Source of the DNA: UBA1231 sp045652765
GTDB lineage: Bacteria; Bacillota_I; Bacilli_A; ML615J-28; CAG-313
Length of the DNA stretch: 64,000 bases
Assembly (NCBI GenBank): GCA_045652765.1
Contig: JAZOLG010000020.1
Coordinates: forward strand, 1 to 64,000
Reading direction: 5' to 3'
The number at the start of each line of letters is the position of its first letter. Positions within the stretch are counted from its first letter, which is position 1. A model generated the notes under the pieces. That model made no database searches and was not told where the DNA came from. It worked only from the letters and a program-made list of their open reading frames with translations. Below, one piece after another: positions 1 to 8,225 of this stretch. A program made the position numbers and the translations under genes.

Positions 1-1893
1 AAATTATTTATAATAATATTGAATTTGTGCATGCATGTGATTTATTATAAGGGCATAAATGATGTACTGGTGTTTTTTATAAATAGTGGTATTAGCGTAT
101 TACTATATATGTTTTTAGAAAAGAATTTAATTGAATCTTTAAATTCAAAAAACATATTTTATAATAATGCATATGTTGAAATAATAATATCGATAATTAC
201 AATTGTAGGAGCTGCTTCATTAGATATATATAATGTAAATGTAGGAGTAGTATTATCATTTTATTTTGCTATGTATTTTTCTAGTTCGTATAGAAATATA
301 TATTCTGTTTTATACAATTTTATTATTAGTTTTATTCTAATGTACATATATAAACAAACTGAAGCGGTATTGTTATTAGTGATTGCACCATTCTATTTTA
401 TGAAACAAAGTATACCTTTATTACTAACTAATATATTTTGTACAGCCTTTTTATTTATTGAAACAAATATTAATAGTAGATTAATAATTATGATAATGAT
501 AATAAGTGTATTTTTTGAAATTATAAAAAAATATGTTAGTAAAGAATCTATTAATAATAAAATTATTACAGATAATATATATTCGCAAATAACAACAAAT
601 ATTAGTAACGAAGTCTTGGGATTTGCAGGATTCTTAGATAAATTCGTTGAAAACTTTAAAGAACCACTGGAATATAAAGCAGCTATTAATGATAGCATAA
701 AAACATTGATGTCTAATAATTGTAATACGTGTCATATGAGAAAAGATTGTTATGCGTATTATAAAACAAATTTATATTTATATATGAAGAATCTATTGTT
801 AAATAGAAATTCACAAACATCAGAATATTTATATTTTTTAAATAATTGTATTAAGATTAGAGAAATGCAAGATTTAGCTTTTAAGCTAAACCAGAGATTA
901 AGTTTAAATAATTTGAATGATAATAATAATGCTTTAATTGTACAACTTGTAGGAGTTTCAAATGCAATAAGAAAGTATGCAATTGATATGGTTGTAAAAC
1001 AAGAAATCAGCACAAGCACAATTTTAAAATTTAAAGAACAAATTTTAAACTATGGTTATGATTTAAGTTATTTTGAGGTTATTAAATCATTTAGTGAAGA
1101 TTTTATATTTGAATTTGGAACTACAGAGAAAGATCAAAAAGAAATTATAAAAAATGTAACTATAATTGGTAATAATATATTTGATACCAATATTTCAGTT
1201 ATATTTCAAAAAGCTGATCAAAACATTTTATATTTTAAAGTAATACCAGAATTAAAAATAGAAATACTTTATGGATATGGTTCAATTTCTGCTAACCAAA
1301 ATAATATATGTGGTGATAATTACATTATCAAAGAAATGACTAATGGTAAATTTATATCAGCAATTTCTGATGGAATGGGTAATGGCTATGAAGCTTTTAC
1401 AGAAAGTGAAAATATTTTAAAATTAGTATCAAACATAATAGAACAAAATATAGAATTATCAACAGCTTTAGAAATACTTAATACTTTTTATGCTATTAGG
1501 GAATATTTAGAAAAATATTCAACTCTAGATTTATTAGAAATTAATAGATATAGTAAAACAGCTAAATTTTATAAGTTGGGTGCAACAACATCGTATATCA
1601 TAAAGAAGAACGGAACAATTGAAAAAATAATCAATCAAAACCTGCCATTTGGTATTGAAGATATTATTGATAATAAAGAATTAATGTTAGAAGAAGATGA
1701 TTTGATTTTAATGAGTAGCGATGGTATTTTTGAAAATATTGTAGAAAGTGAAGACTTAGATATTTTTATTAAAAAAATAAGAGGGGAATCCCCTCAAAAA
1801 ATAGTTTTTGAAATACTAAATTATACAATTAACAATGAAATAAAAACGAATGATGATGCGACATTAATTGCACTTAAAATTAAAATGATTTAA
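1..1893 (+). CDS. spoIIE: Stage II sporulation protein E (SpoIIE), 5'-truncated by window
   Basis: The reading frame is open to base 1 with no stop, so the true start lies outside; the TTG at 19 is probably internal. The visible part has several hydrophobic membrane segments (about bases 40-540), a Cys cluster (C-x2-C-x4-C, bases 722-752) typical of the SpoIIE central region, and a C-terminal PP2C-type serine phosphatase domain with ISDGMGNG (near 1363), SSDGIF (near 1714) and a terminal TNDDAT motif. In Bacillus SpoIIE (about 827 residues, ten membrane segments) dephosphorylates SpoIIAA to release sigma-F in the forespore. Here about 630 residues are visible, so roughly the first quarter is missing because of the window edge, not through decay. 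It implies a sporulating organism. Confidence 0.88.
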   Translation, partial: KLFIIILNLCMHVIYYKGINDVLVFFINSGISVLLYMFLEKNLIESLNSKNIFYNNAYVEIIISIITIVGAASLDIYNVNVGVVLSFYFAMYFSSSYRNIYSVLYNFIISFILMYIYKQTEAVLLLVIAPFYFMKQSIPLLLTNIFCTAFLFIETNINSRLIIMIMIISVFFEIIKKYVSKESINNKIITDNIYSQITTNISNEVLGFAGFLDKFVENFKEPLEYKAAINDSIKTLMSNNCNTCHMRKDCYAYYKTNLYLYMKNLLLNRNSQTSEYLYFLNNCIKIREMQDLAFKLNQRLSLNNLNDNNNALIVQLVGVSNAIRKYAIDMVVKQEISTSTILKFKEQILNYGYDLSYFEVIKSFSEDFIFEFGTTEKDQKEIIKNVTIIGNNIFDTNISVIFQKADQNILYFKVIPELKIEILYGYGSISANQNNICGDNYIIKEMTNGKFISAISDGMGNGYEAFTESENILKLVSNIIEQNIELSTALEILNTFYAIREYLEKYSTLDLLEINRYSKTAKFYKLGATTSYIIKKNGTIEKIINQNLPFGIEDIIDNKELMLEEDDLILMSSDGIFENIVESEDLDIFIKKIRGESPQKIVFEILNYTINNEIKTNDDATLIALKIKMI

Positions 1894-2210
1894 AATTTAT
1901 ATCTTTTCGTTCTAACAAATAATCCTGGCCAACGTTCTATACCGTCAATAATATTGGTTATATTATAATCTAGTTTGCTTAATGCTATAAAAGCGGTTTT
2001 ACTTCTAGTACCATTTTTGCATATAACGTAATAATGGTACTTTTTATTTAGGAATAAATTATGTTTTTCCAATAATAAATTAAGTGGAATATTAACAGAT
2101 CCATGAATATGATACTCATCATATTCAGATATATCGCGGACATCTATTAATCGAATGTTAGTTTCGATTTGATAAAACTTGTAAAAATTGCATGCTGATA
2201 TTTCTTTCAT
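1890..2210 (-). CDS. Rhodanese-domain protein
   Basis: A 106-residue single-domain rhodanese. It has the N-terminal LIDVRDISEYDEYHIHGSVN segment (the family's DVR...E....HI.GA.N pattern) and an active-site loop CKNGTRS, where the Cys would carry the persulfide sulfur. The C-terminal IDGIERWPG matches the usual end of the fold. It would be a cytosolic sulfurtransferase; the acceptor is not visible. It is convergent with spoIIE and overlaps its stop by 4 bases. An RBS-like GAGGTGAAAAG precedes the ATG on the minus strand. Single-domain rhodaneses are easy to recognise but hard to assign to a pathway. Confidence 0.85.
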   Translation of the reverse strand: MKEISACNFYKFYQIETNIRLIDVRDISEYDEYHIHGSVNIPLNLLLEKHNLFLNKKYHYYVICKNGTRSKTAFIALSKLDYNITNIIDGIERWPGLFVRTKRYKF

Positions 2211-2349
2211 CTTTTCACCTCATTTAATTCTACTAAATAAAAAATGAAAAAATACGAGTTATTTGTAAAAAGATTAATAAAAGGATTTAAAATAAATTAA
2301 ATATATGTTATAATATGATAAAGATAAAAAAAAGAAATGTGGTGATTTT

Positions 2350-3177
2350 GTGAACCAAGAAATCTTTAAAATATATCAAGATAAAATTATTTCTGAGCCA
2401 TCTGAATTTGACAACAATAAATATTATTATTTTTATGGTATAAATGGTCAAGTATTTGGTATTGAAAAAACAATATCATTAAATGAGTACAAACTTATTA
2501 AAACATTTTATTTAGAGAAAAACATTAAAAAACTTAATAAAAAGATGGAATCTATTTATAACTATATATATGAAGGCGGAGAATATCCTTTTGATAAAAA
2601 AGTAAACTTTTTACTTTATAAAGCAAAAGGTTATGAAGAACAAATTAATTCTTTGTTAAAAGATGTATTAGTAAATATAGTAGAATTTTCAATTGATGAT
2701 ATAAATGTTATATTTTATGAAGATGATAATAATATTAATATTGAAGAATTATTTCAAACAATGAGTGATGACTTCGGGTATTCGATTAATGTTCATAATG
2801 GGCTTAGAATTAACAAAAATGTAAAAGGAAGTCTTTTGGCACATTATATTAGTTGCATAATCAATTCACATTACTTTGGTAAAAGATATAGTAGCTTAGT
2901 TGATATTATATTTTCTAATGATCCAGCAAAAAATTATCCTTTGATTAAGGAAATTAAAACATTTATATTAGAACCGGTTTTAAAGAAGAATAATAATTTG
3001 GAAACATTAGATATATTCTTTAAAAATGATTTAAATGTATCACAAACCGCTAAAGAGTTATATTTAAATCGTAATAGTCTAATTAATCGACTTGATGTAA
3101 TATCTAAAGAGATTGGAATTGATGTTCAAAGTTTTAAATACGCAGCATGTATTTTGATTATGATTAACCTTATTTAG
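2350..3177 (+). CDS. PucR/CdaR-type transcriptional regulator
   Basis: A 275-residue protein starting at GTG. The N-terminal about 200 residues match nothing I recognise. The last about 60 residues (LETLDIFFKNDLNVSQTAKELYLNRNSLINRLDVISKEIGID, quoted in parts: LNVSQTAKELYLNRNSLINR) form the C-terminal helix-turn-helix of the PucR/CdaR family, which regulates purine, sugar-acid or similar catabolic genes. The start is supported by a weak GGTGAT site and a TATAAT at 2309-2314. The next gene is the orphan sugar-importer ATPase behind a terminator, so a link is possible but not shown. No ligand can be proposed from the sequence. Confidence 0.7.
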   Translation: MNQEIFKIYQDKIISEPSEFDNNKYYYFYGINGQVFGIEKTISLNEYKLIKTFYLEKNIKKLNKKMESIYNYIYEGGEYPFDKKVNFLLYKAKGYEEQINSLLKDVLVNIVEFSIDDINVIFYEDDNNINIEELFQTMSDDFGYSINVHNGLRINKNVKGSLLAHYISCIINSHYFGKRYSSLVDIIFSNDPAKNYPLIKEIKTFILEPVLKKNNNLETLDIFFKNDLNVSQTAKELYLNRNSLINRLDVISKEIGIDVQSFKYAACILIMINLI

Positions 3178-3202
3178 ACAAAAAGTTTAAAAAACAAAAA
3201 AA

Positions 3203-3233
3203 AGAATAGGCAATTTGCCTATTTTTATTTTTA
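3203..3233 (+). terminator. Intrinsic terminator after PucR-type regulator
   Basis: Stem AATAGGCA / TGCCTATT around a short ATT loop, followed by a T-rich run. Confidence 0.8.
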
Positions 3234-3282
3234 TTTTATTGTGTTATAATATTAGTGTGAAAAAATATAAAGGAGAATTAAT

Positions 3283-4458
3283 ATGGCAACTGTTGAATTA
3301 AAAAACATTAACAAAATTTACGATAATAACTATCATGCAGTTTACGATTTCAATTTAAAAATTCGTGACCGTGAATTTATCGTATTCGTAGGACCATCAG
3401 GATGTGGTAAAACTACTACACTTCGTATGGTTGCAGGTCTAGAAGAAATTACAAGTGGACAATTATTAATTGATGGCGAAATCATGAATGACGTTGCGCC
3501 AAAAGATCGTAATATTGCGATGGTATTCCAATCATACGCTCTTTATCCACATATGTCAGTTTATGACAATATGGCATTCGGTTTAAAATTACGTAAATTC
3601 TCTCGCGATGATATCGATCGTCGTGTTCAAGCTGCTGCTGAAACTTTAGGTTTAAAATCTTACTTAGATAGAAAACCTAAACAATTATCAGGGGGGCAAA
3701 GACAACGTGTAGCTTTAGGTCGTGCTATCGTTCGTGATGCTAAAGTATTCTTAATGGACGAACCTCTATCTAACCTAGATGCTAAACTTCGTGTTCAAAT
3801 GCGTTCTGAATTAATCAAATTACATGAATCTTTAAAAACAACTACTATCTATGTAACACATGACCAAATTGAAGCCATGACAATGGCAACAAGAATCGTT
3901 GTTATGAAAGATGGTTGGATTCAACAAATTGGTGCACCAAAAGATATTTATGACTACCCAGATAACGTATTCGTAGGTGGATTCATCGGTACTCCTCCAA
4001 TGAACTTCATTGAAGGTCGTGTTCGTGAAGACGGTTACTTCGAATGTGGATCTGTTCGTCATGGTGTATTCACATTTAAAGTTCCTGAAAAACAATTAAG
4101 TATTTTAAAAGCTCAAGGATACATTGGTGTTGAATTATTAATGGGTATTCGTCCTGAAGATTGTCATGATGAACCTGAATTCATCGAAGCTCACCCAGAA
4201 TCAAGAGTTGAAGCTAAAGTTGAAGTAGCTGAATTATTAGGTGCTGAATCTCAAATTACTGTTAAATTCCCTGGACGTGATTCAATTGGTCAAAGATTAA
4301 CAGCAAAAGTTAAAGCTCGTACAGATGTTCATACAAATGATTCATTCAAAATGGCTATTGATATGAGTAAATGTCACTTCTTTGATATGGAAGCTGAAGG
4401 TCAACCAAGAATCAAAGAAAAATTTGACAGACCTGCTCAAGCAGAAGCTGCTGAATAA
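3283..4458 (+). CDS. msmX: Sugar ABC importer ATPase, MsmX/UgpC type
   Basis: A 391-residue ATPase of the CUT1/MalK family. It has Walker A GPSGCGKTT, Q-loop VFQSYALYPHMSV, signature LSGGQRQRVALGR, Walker B VFLMDEPLSNLDAKLR and the switch His in YVTHDQIEA. A C-terminal regulatory (TOBE/OB) region follows from about residue 240 (MGIRPEDCHDEPE). It powers oligosaccharide uptake with membrane permeases and a binding protein. No permease gene is adjacent, so it is an orphan, as B. subtilis MsmX is, and may serve several importers. Possible partners include the one whose binding protein starts at 62840. The start ATG follows AAAGGAGAATTAAT. Its codons look optimised (CGT, GGT), suggesting high expression. 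Confidence 0.93.
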   Translation: MATVELKNINKIYDNNYHAVYDFNLKIRDREFIVFVGPSGCGKTTTLRMVAGLEEITSGQLLIDGEIMNDVAPKDRNIAMVFQSYALYPHMSVYDNMAFGLKLRKFSRDDIDRRVQAAAETLGLKSYLDRKPKQLSGGQRQRVALGRAIVRDAKVFLMDEPLSNLDAKLRVQMRSELIKLHESLKTTTIYVTHDQIEAMTMATRIVVMKDGWIQQIGAPKDIYDYPDNVFVGGFIGTPPMNFIEGRVREDGYFECGSVRHGVFTFKVPEKQLSILKAQGYIGVELLMGIRPEDCHDEPEFIEAHPESRVEAKVEVAELLGAESQITVKFPGRDSIGQRLTAKVKARTDVHTNDSFKMAIDMSKCHFFDMEAEGQPRIKEKFDRPAQAEAAE

Positions 4459-4470
4459 TTAAATAAAATA

Positions 4471-4498
4471 AGGTTGTAGTTTCTACAACCTTTTTATT
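4471..4498 (+). terminator. Intrinsic terminator after msmX
   Basis: Perfect 9-bp stem AGGTTGTAG / CTACAACCT, loop TTT, then TTTTATTTT. Confidence 0.9.
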
Positions 4499-4551
4499 TT
4501 CGAAAAATAATATAGTTTATTTATATAGTTAATATATGATAAAATAAAATC

Positions 4552-4944
4552 ATGATTAACATAAATTATATTAAAGTTTACACAAATAAAATAATTATTG
4601 ACGATAATATAAAATTAAATATTAGCGTGGAAAAATATTTAGATAAAATTTTGCTTGAACAATTAACAACATATGAGGGTAGAACAAAGGCTATTAAGTT
4701 AAAATACGGATTCGTTAAATTAACTCCTATTTATATAGATCAAACCAACATTCTGATCCCATTATATAATTTAAAAGATTATGAAAATATATATATAAAT
4801 ATGTGTAATATAGTTACTCTCAAATCAAAAGGATCTAAAACTATAATATTATTTAAAGATAGCAAAGAGATTACAGTTAATAAAAAAATAAACATCATAT
4901 CTAAATATATTGTGCGTGCGAGAACAATAAATCATTATAGTTGA
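4552..4944 (+). CDS. ComK-like competence transcription factor
   Basis: A 130-residue protein that resembles Bacillus ComK in its central half. YEGRTKAIKL (41-50) corresponds to ComK SYAGRKAGTYE. PIYIDQTNILIPL (59-71) corresponds to PIMVDPSNQIFLFP. The IVTLKSKGSKTIILFKDSKE region (88-107) matches the HVKEF...TVTFSNGK region, and a final I-x-R element matches QVYR. ComK (about 192 residues) is the master regulator of competence in Bacillus. This version is shorter at both ends, as in several non-Bacillus Bacilli. It is a single gene between two terminator/promoter boundaries, ends with TGA, and has no strong RBS before the ATG, so expression may be low or tightly controlled. The similarity is read by eye; I call the family, not the function. 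Confidence 0.6.
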   Translation: MININYIKVYTNKIIIDDNIKLNISVEKYLDKILLEQLTTYEGRTKAIKLKYGFVKLTPIYIDQTNILIPLYNLKDYENIYINMCNIVTLKSKGSKTIILFKDSKEITVNKKINIISKYIVRARTINHYS

Positions 4945-4969
4945 TTTTTTTTGGATAAAGTGGTAAAAT
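4941..4969 (+). promoter_or_regulatory. Probable sigma-A promoter of pgk-tpiA
   Basis: TTGATT (4941-4946), 17-bp spacer, TAAAAT (4964-4969), just before the pgk RBS AAAAAGGAGA. Confidence 0.6.
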
Positions 4970-4998
4970 AAGAAATGTAAAAAAAGGAGATTTTTATT

Positions 4999-6228
4999 AT
5001 GGCAAAGAAAAATATTAAAGATGTACAATTAAATGGAAAGAAAGTTTTAATGAGAGTTGACTTTAACGTTCCAATGAAAAATGGTGTTATTACTGACACA
5101 AACCGTATTGTTCAAGCATTACCAACTATCAATTATGCTTTAGAACAAGGCGCAAAAGTTATTTTATTCTCACACTTAGGACGTGTTAAAGAAGAAAAAG
5201 ATTTAGCTAAAAATGATATTGCTCCTGTTGCGGCTAAACTTGCAGAACTTGTAAACGCTCCAGTTAAGTTTGTTAATGCAACACGTGGTGCTGAATTAGA
5301 AGAAGCAATTAACAACATGAATGCTGGTGAAATCGTAATGTTCCAAAACACACGTTATGAAGATTTAGAAGGCAAAAAAGAATCTAAAAATAATCCAGAA
5401 CTTGGCGCATATTGGGCTAGTCTTGGGGATGTATTTGTAAATGATGCATTTGGTACTGCTCACCGTGATGCTGCATCTAATACTGGTATTGCTGCAAATG
5501 TTAAAGGTGAAAGTGTATCAGGTTTCTTACTAGAAAAAGAAATTAACTTCATTGGTGGGGCTGTTGATAATCCAGTTCATCCATTCATCGCTATCCTTGG
5601 TGGTGCAAAAGTTTCTGACAAAATTTCTGTTATTGAAAATTTACTTCAAAAAGCTGATAAGATCATGATCTGTGGTGCTATGGCTTATACATTCTTTAAA
5701 GCATTAGGATATGAAGTTGGTGAATCTAAATGTGAACTTGACTTCGTTGATTATGCAAAAGGATTATTAGAAAAAGCTCAAGGTAAAATTGTTTTACCAG
5801 TAGATATCGTAGTTGCAAATCCTAATAAAGAAAAAATGGCTGAAGACTTCTTTGGAGCAATCGCTGTTGCTGAAACTAAAGTTGTTAAAGCTACTGAAAT
5901 TCCTGCTACATGGCAAGGTTTAGACTGCGGTCCTGAAACTATTAAATTCTACGCAGCACAACTTGAAGGTGCTAAAACAGTTGTATGGAATGGACCAGCT
6001 GGTGTATTCGAAGTAGAAAAATTTGCTGTTGGTACAAAATCAATTTGCGAAACATTAGCTAACCTTGAAGGTGCTACTACAATTATTGGTGGTGGTGACT
6101 CAGCAGCGGCTGCTATTTCTATGGGTTATGAAAAGAAATTCTCTCACATCTCAACAGGTGGTGGAGCAAGCTTAGAATACTTAGAAGGTAAGTCTCTACC
6201 TGGTGTAGCTTGCCTAGATGACAAATAA
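4999..6228 (+). CDS. pgk: Phosphoglycerate kinase
   Basis: A 409-residue enzyme making ATP and 3-phosphoglycerate from 1,3-bisphosphoglycerate. Family motifs: KKVLMRVDFNVP near the N terminus, SHLGR, the hinge-side sequence IAILGGAKVSDKI, VWNGPAGVFE and the GGGDSAAA / STGGGASLEYLEG C-terminal nucleotide-binding loops. Length is close to the bacterial norm (about 395). The ATG follows AAAAAGGAGA. tpiA starts 12 bases after the stop behind AAGAGGAG, so the two form a glycolytic operon ended by the hairpin at 7002. gapA, gpm and eno are not in the window. Confidence 0.98.
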   Translation: MAKKNIKDVQLNGKKVLMRVDFNVPMKNGVITDTNRIVQALPTINYALEQGAKVILFSHLGRVKEEKDLAKNDIAPVAAKLAELVNAPVKFVNATRGAELEEAINNMNAGEIVMFQNTRYEDLEGKKESKNNPELGAYWASLGDVFVNDAFGTAHRDAASNTGIAANVKGESVSGFLLEKEINFIGGAVDNPVHPFIAILGGAKVSDKISVIENLLQKADKIMICGAMAYTFFKALGYEVGESKCELDFVDYAKGLLEKAQGKIVLPVDIVVANPNKEKMAEDFFGAIAVAETKVVKATEIPATWQGLDCGPETIKFYAAQLEGAKTVVWNGPAGVFEVEKFAVGTKSICETLANLEGATTIIGGGDSAAAAISMGYEKKFSHISTGGGASLEYLEGKSLPGVACLDDK

Positions 6229-6240
6229 GAGGAGTTAAAA

Positions 6241-6993
6241 ATGAGAAAACCTATTATTGCTGGTAACTGGAAAATGTTTAAAGTACGTGAAGAAGTTTTA
6301 TCTTTCGTACTTGCTGTAAATAAAAATCTTCCATCTAATGAAGTAGTTGAAACAGTGATTTGCGCACCTGCTTTATATTTAAGAGATCTTGTTAAACGTC
6401 AAGGTGATAACTTAAGAATTGGTGCTCAAAATATGCACTTCGAAGAACAAGGTGCATTTACAGGAGAAATTGCTCCTAGCATGCTTGAAACAACTGGTGT
6501 TGAATATGTTATTATTGGACATAGCGAAAGACGTGCAATGTTTAATGAAACTGATGGATCTTGTAACAAAAAACTTCATGCTGCATTCAAACATAATTTA
6601 GTTCCAATTCTTTGTGTTGGTGAGTCTTTAGAAGAAAGAGAAAGTGCTAAAACTGAAGAAGTAATTAAAAATCAAGTAGAAAAAGATTTAGCTGGATTAA
6701 CACTTGAACAAGTTAAAACATTAGTAATTGCTTATGAACCAATTTGGGCAATCGGTACTGGACGTACTGCAACACCTGAAATGGCTAATGAAACATGTGG
6801 TTTTATTAGACAAACAGTAGAAGCATTATTTGGTGCTGAAGCTGCCGAAGCAATTCGTATTCAATATGGTGGAAGCGTAAAAACTGGTAACATTAAAGAA
6901 TTAATGGCACAACCTCATATCGATGGTGCATTAATTGGTGGAGCTAGCTTAATTGCTGAAGATTTTATCTATCTTGCTAAAGCTGCTGAATAA
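6241..6993 (+). CDS. tpiA: Triosephosphate isomerase
   Basis: A 250-residue (beta/alpha)8 enzyme interconverting dihydroxyacetone phosphate and glyceraldehyde 3-phosphate. All active-site pieces are present: AGNWKMFK (Asn and Lys), IGHSERR (catalytic His), VIAYEPIWAIGTG (catalytic Glu plus mobile loop) and IQYGGSVKTGN with GALIGGASL for phosphate binding. It is co-transcribed with pgk and followed by a terminator starting 9 bases after the stop. Confidence 0.98.
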   Translation: MRKPIIAGNWKMFKVREEVLSFVLAVNKNLPSNEVVETVICAPALYLRDLVKRQGDNLRIGAQNMHFEEQGAFTGEIAPSMLETTGVEYVIIGHSERRAMFNETDGSCNKKLHAAFKHNLVPILCVGESLEERESAKTEEVIKNQVEKDLAGLTLEQVKTLVIAYEPIWAIGTGRTATPEMANETCGFIRQTVEALFGAEAAEAIRIQYGGSVKTGNIKELMAQPHIDGALIGGASLIAEDFIYLAKAAE

Positions 6994-7001
6994 TAATAAA
7001 T

Positions 7002-7026
7002 GAGTGCCGTTTGGCACTCTTTCTTT
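7002..7026 (+). terminator. Intrinsic terminator after tpiA
   Basis: 7-bp stem GAGTGCC / GGCACTC with GTTT loop, followed by TTTCTTT. Confidence 0.85.
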
Positions 7027-7040
7027 ATAAAGGATTAAAT

Positions 7041-7523
7041 ATGAAAGTAATTAAAAAACAAACAAATAGTAAAATGTGTATAATTTGTGGTATGGAAAAT
7101 GATCTTGGATTAAAAGCTCCTTTTTATGAAATGGAAGATGGTTCTGTAATGAGTATTTTTGAATACAAAGATCATCATCAAAGCTACCCAGAAAGATGTC
7201 ATGGTGGAATGATAACATGCATGTTGGATGAAATTATTGGACGTGCCATTTGGGTCATTGAACCTGATCAATGGGGAGTAACCACAAATATATCAGTAAA
7301 GTTTAGAAAACCCGTTCCATTGAATGAGAAAATTAAAGCGGTTGGTAGAATTGTTGTTAATAAAAGTCGAGTCTTCCAAGGAACCGGAGAGATTATGACG
7401 ATGGATGGCGTAGTTTTAGCTGAGGCGGAAGTAACGTATTTAAAACTGCCACTGTCTAAAATTGCAACTGGGAACCACGAAGATGTAAATATATATATAC
7501 CAGATGATGTTACGGAAATATAA
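7041..7523 (+). CDS. PaaI-type hotdog thioesterase
   Basis: A 160-residue hotdog-fold protein of the PaaI/YbgC type. The start is ATG 7041 (AAAGGATTAAAT before it); the TTG at 7011 lies inside the upstream terminator and is rejected. Diagnostic segments are RCHGGMITCMLDEIIGRA (the conserved HGG...lDe... helix of acyl-CoA thioesterases) and VTTNISVKFRKPVPLNEKI (the central strand pattern). An N-terminal MCIICG pair of Cys is typical of a Firmicutes subgroup. It probably hydrolyses a small acyl-CoA; the substrate is unknown. Convergent with the Pr6Pr gene across a shared terminator. Confidence 0.8.
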   Translation: MKVIKKQTNSKMCIICGMENDLGLKAPFYEMEDGSVMSIFEYKDHHQSYPERCHGGMITCMLDEIIGRAIWVIEPDQWGVTTNISVKFRKPVPLNEKIKAVGRIVVNKSRVFQGTGEIMTMDGVVLAEAEVTYLKLPLSKIATGNHEDVNIYIPDDVTEI

Positions 7524-7553
7524 AAACGAGTGAGATTATTTCTCACTCGTTTT
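7523..7553. terminator. Bidirectional terminator
   Basis: 13-bp perfect stem AAAACGAGTGAGA / TCTCACTCGTTTT between convergent genes, with runs of T on both strands. Confidence 0.9.
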
Positions 7554-8225
7554 ATTTATAGAATGTAATTTATAATATAATTTACTTAAACCTATGATTA
7601 ACAATAAAATAACTATTAGCCAATAAACGCTACCCATCTCTGGCTTATCAGAATATCTAAAACCAAACAATCCAACTTCTGAATAATAATTCATAAAGAA
7701 GTAGGGATATGTTTGTCCACGACCAAAATCAACTTTTAATATTGATAAAATGCTTCCAATAATAAAATATAGAAGTGGTGGTATTAGAGTATACCAAATA
7801 TATTTTTTATGAATAGGTTTAATCGGCTCTTCAACAAAATAACTTACAATTGCTGTAATAGGTACTATTACATGTGTTAATACACTTGATAAAGTCCAAA
7901 CATTAAAATCAGCGAATGGAGCTAATAATACACAGAAAATTAACCCAGTAATTGTTATTGAAACTGTAAATATATATTTTAAAATATATAAATAATTTTT
8001 TATTAATGATTTCTTAAGTGCAACTTCTATTATAGAAATAGTTGAAAGAATTAAACAGGTAATACCAATCCAAATATTTGACAGATTAGTAAAATATAAA
8101 AGTCTTTGTGCGGCAGAACTAAATCCATCTGCCTTAGCATTTATAAAACCTAGAGTAGTACCAATTGTTGCAGAAACACCAGCAATTAGATTTAGAATAA
8201 TACCAATATATTTGCGGTTAAACAT
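7536..8225 (-). CDS. Pr6Pr-family integral membrane protein
   Basis: A 229-residue protein with about six hydrophobic segments. Features typical of the Pr6Pr/FAR-17a-like group are LLYFTNLSNIWIGI near residues 43-56, LTHVIVPITAI in the middle and the aromatic WYTLIPPLLYF loop. The family is of unknown function in bacteria. The stop lies in the loop of the shared terminator at 7523-7553. The gene starts directly after the stop of the phosphofructokinase gene upstream on the same strand, so the two are likely co-transcribed. Confidence 0.7.
   Translation of the reverse strand: MFNRKYIGIILNLIAGVSATIGTTLGFINAKADGFSSAAQRLLYFTNLSNIWIGITCLILSTISIIEVALKKSLIKNYLYILKYIFTVSITITGLIFCVLLAPFADFNVWTLSSVLTHVIVPITAIVSYFVEEPIKPIHKKYIWYTLIPPLLYFIIGSILSILKVDFGRGQTYPYFFMNYYSEVGLFGFRYSDKPEMGSVYWLIVILLLIIGLSKLYYKLHSINKTSEK

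Noticed and set aside
393..1019. Minus-strand open frames inside spoIIE
   Set aside because: They are low-complexity Ile/Leu frames opposite a clear phosphatase/membrane gene and lack RBS sites.
3832..4095. Minus-strand 87-codon frame inside the MsmX-type gene
   Set aside because: It is a shadow of a well-conserved ATPase frame, with unlikely Cys/Ser/Thr-rich composition.
4942..4944. Possible Mollicutes-type code with TGA as Trp
   Set aside because: TGA ends recognised genes at sensible points (ComK-like, gerE) and all conserved Trp codons seen are TGG.
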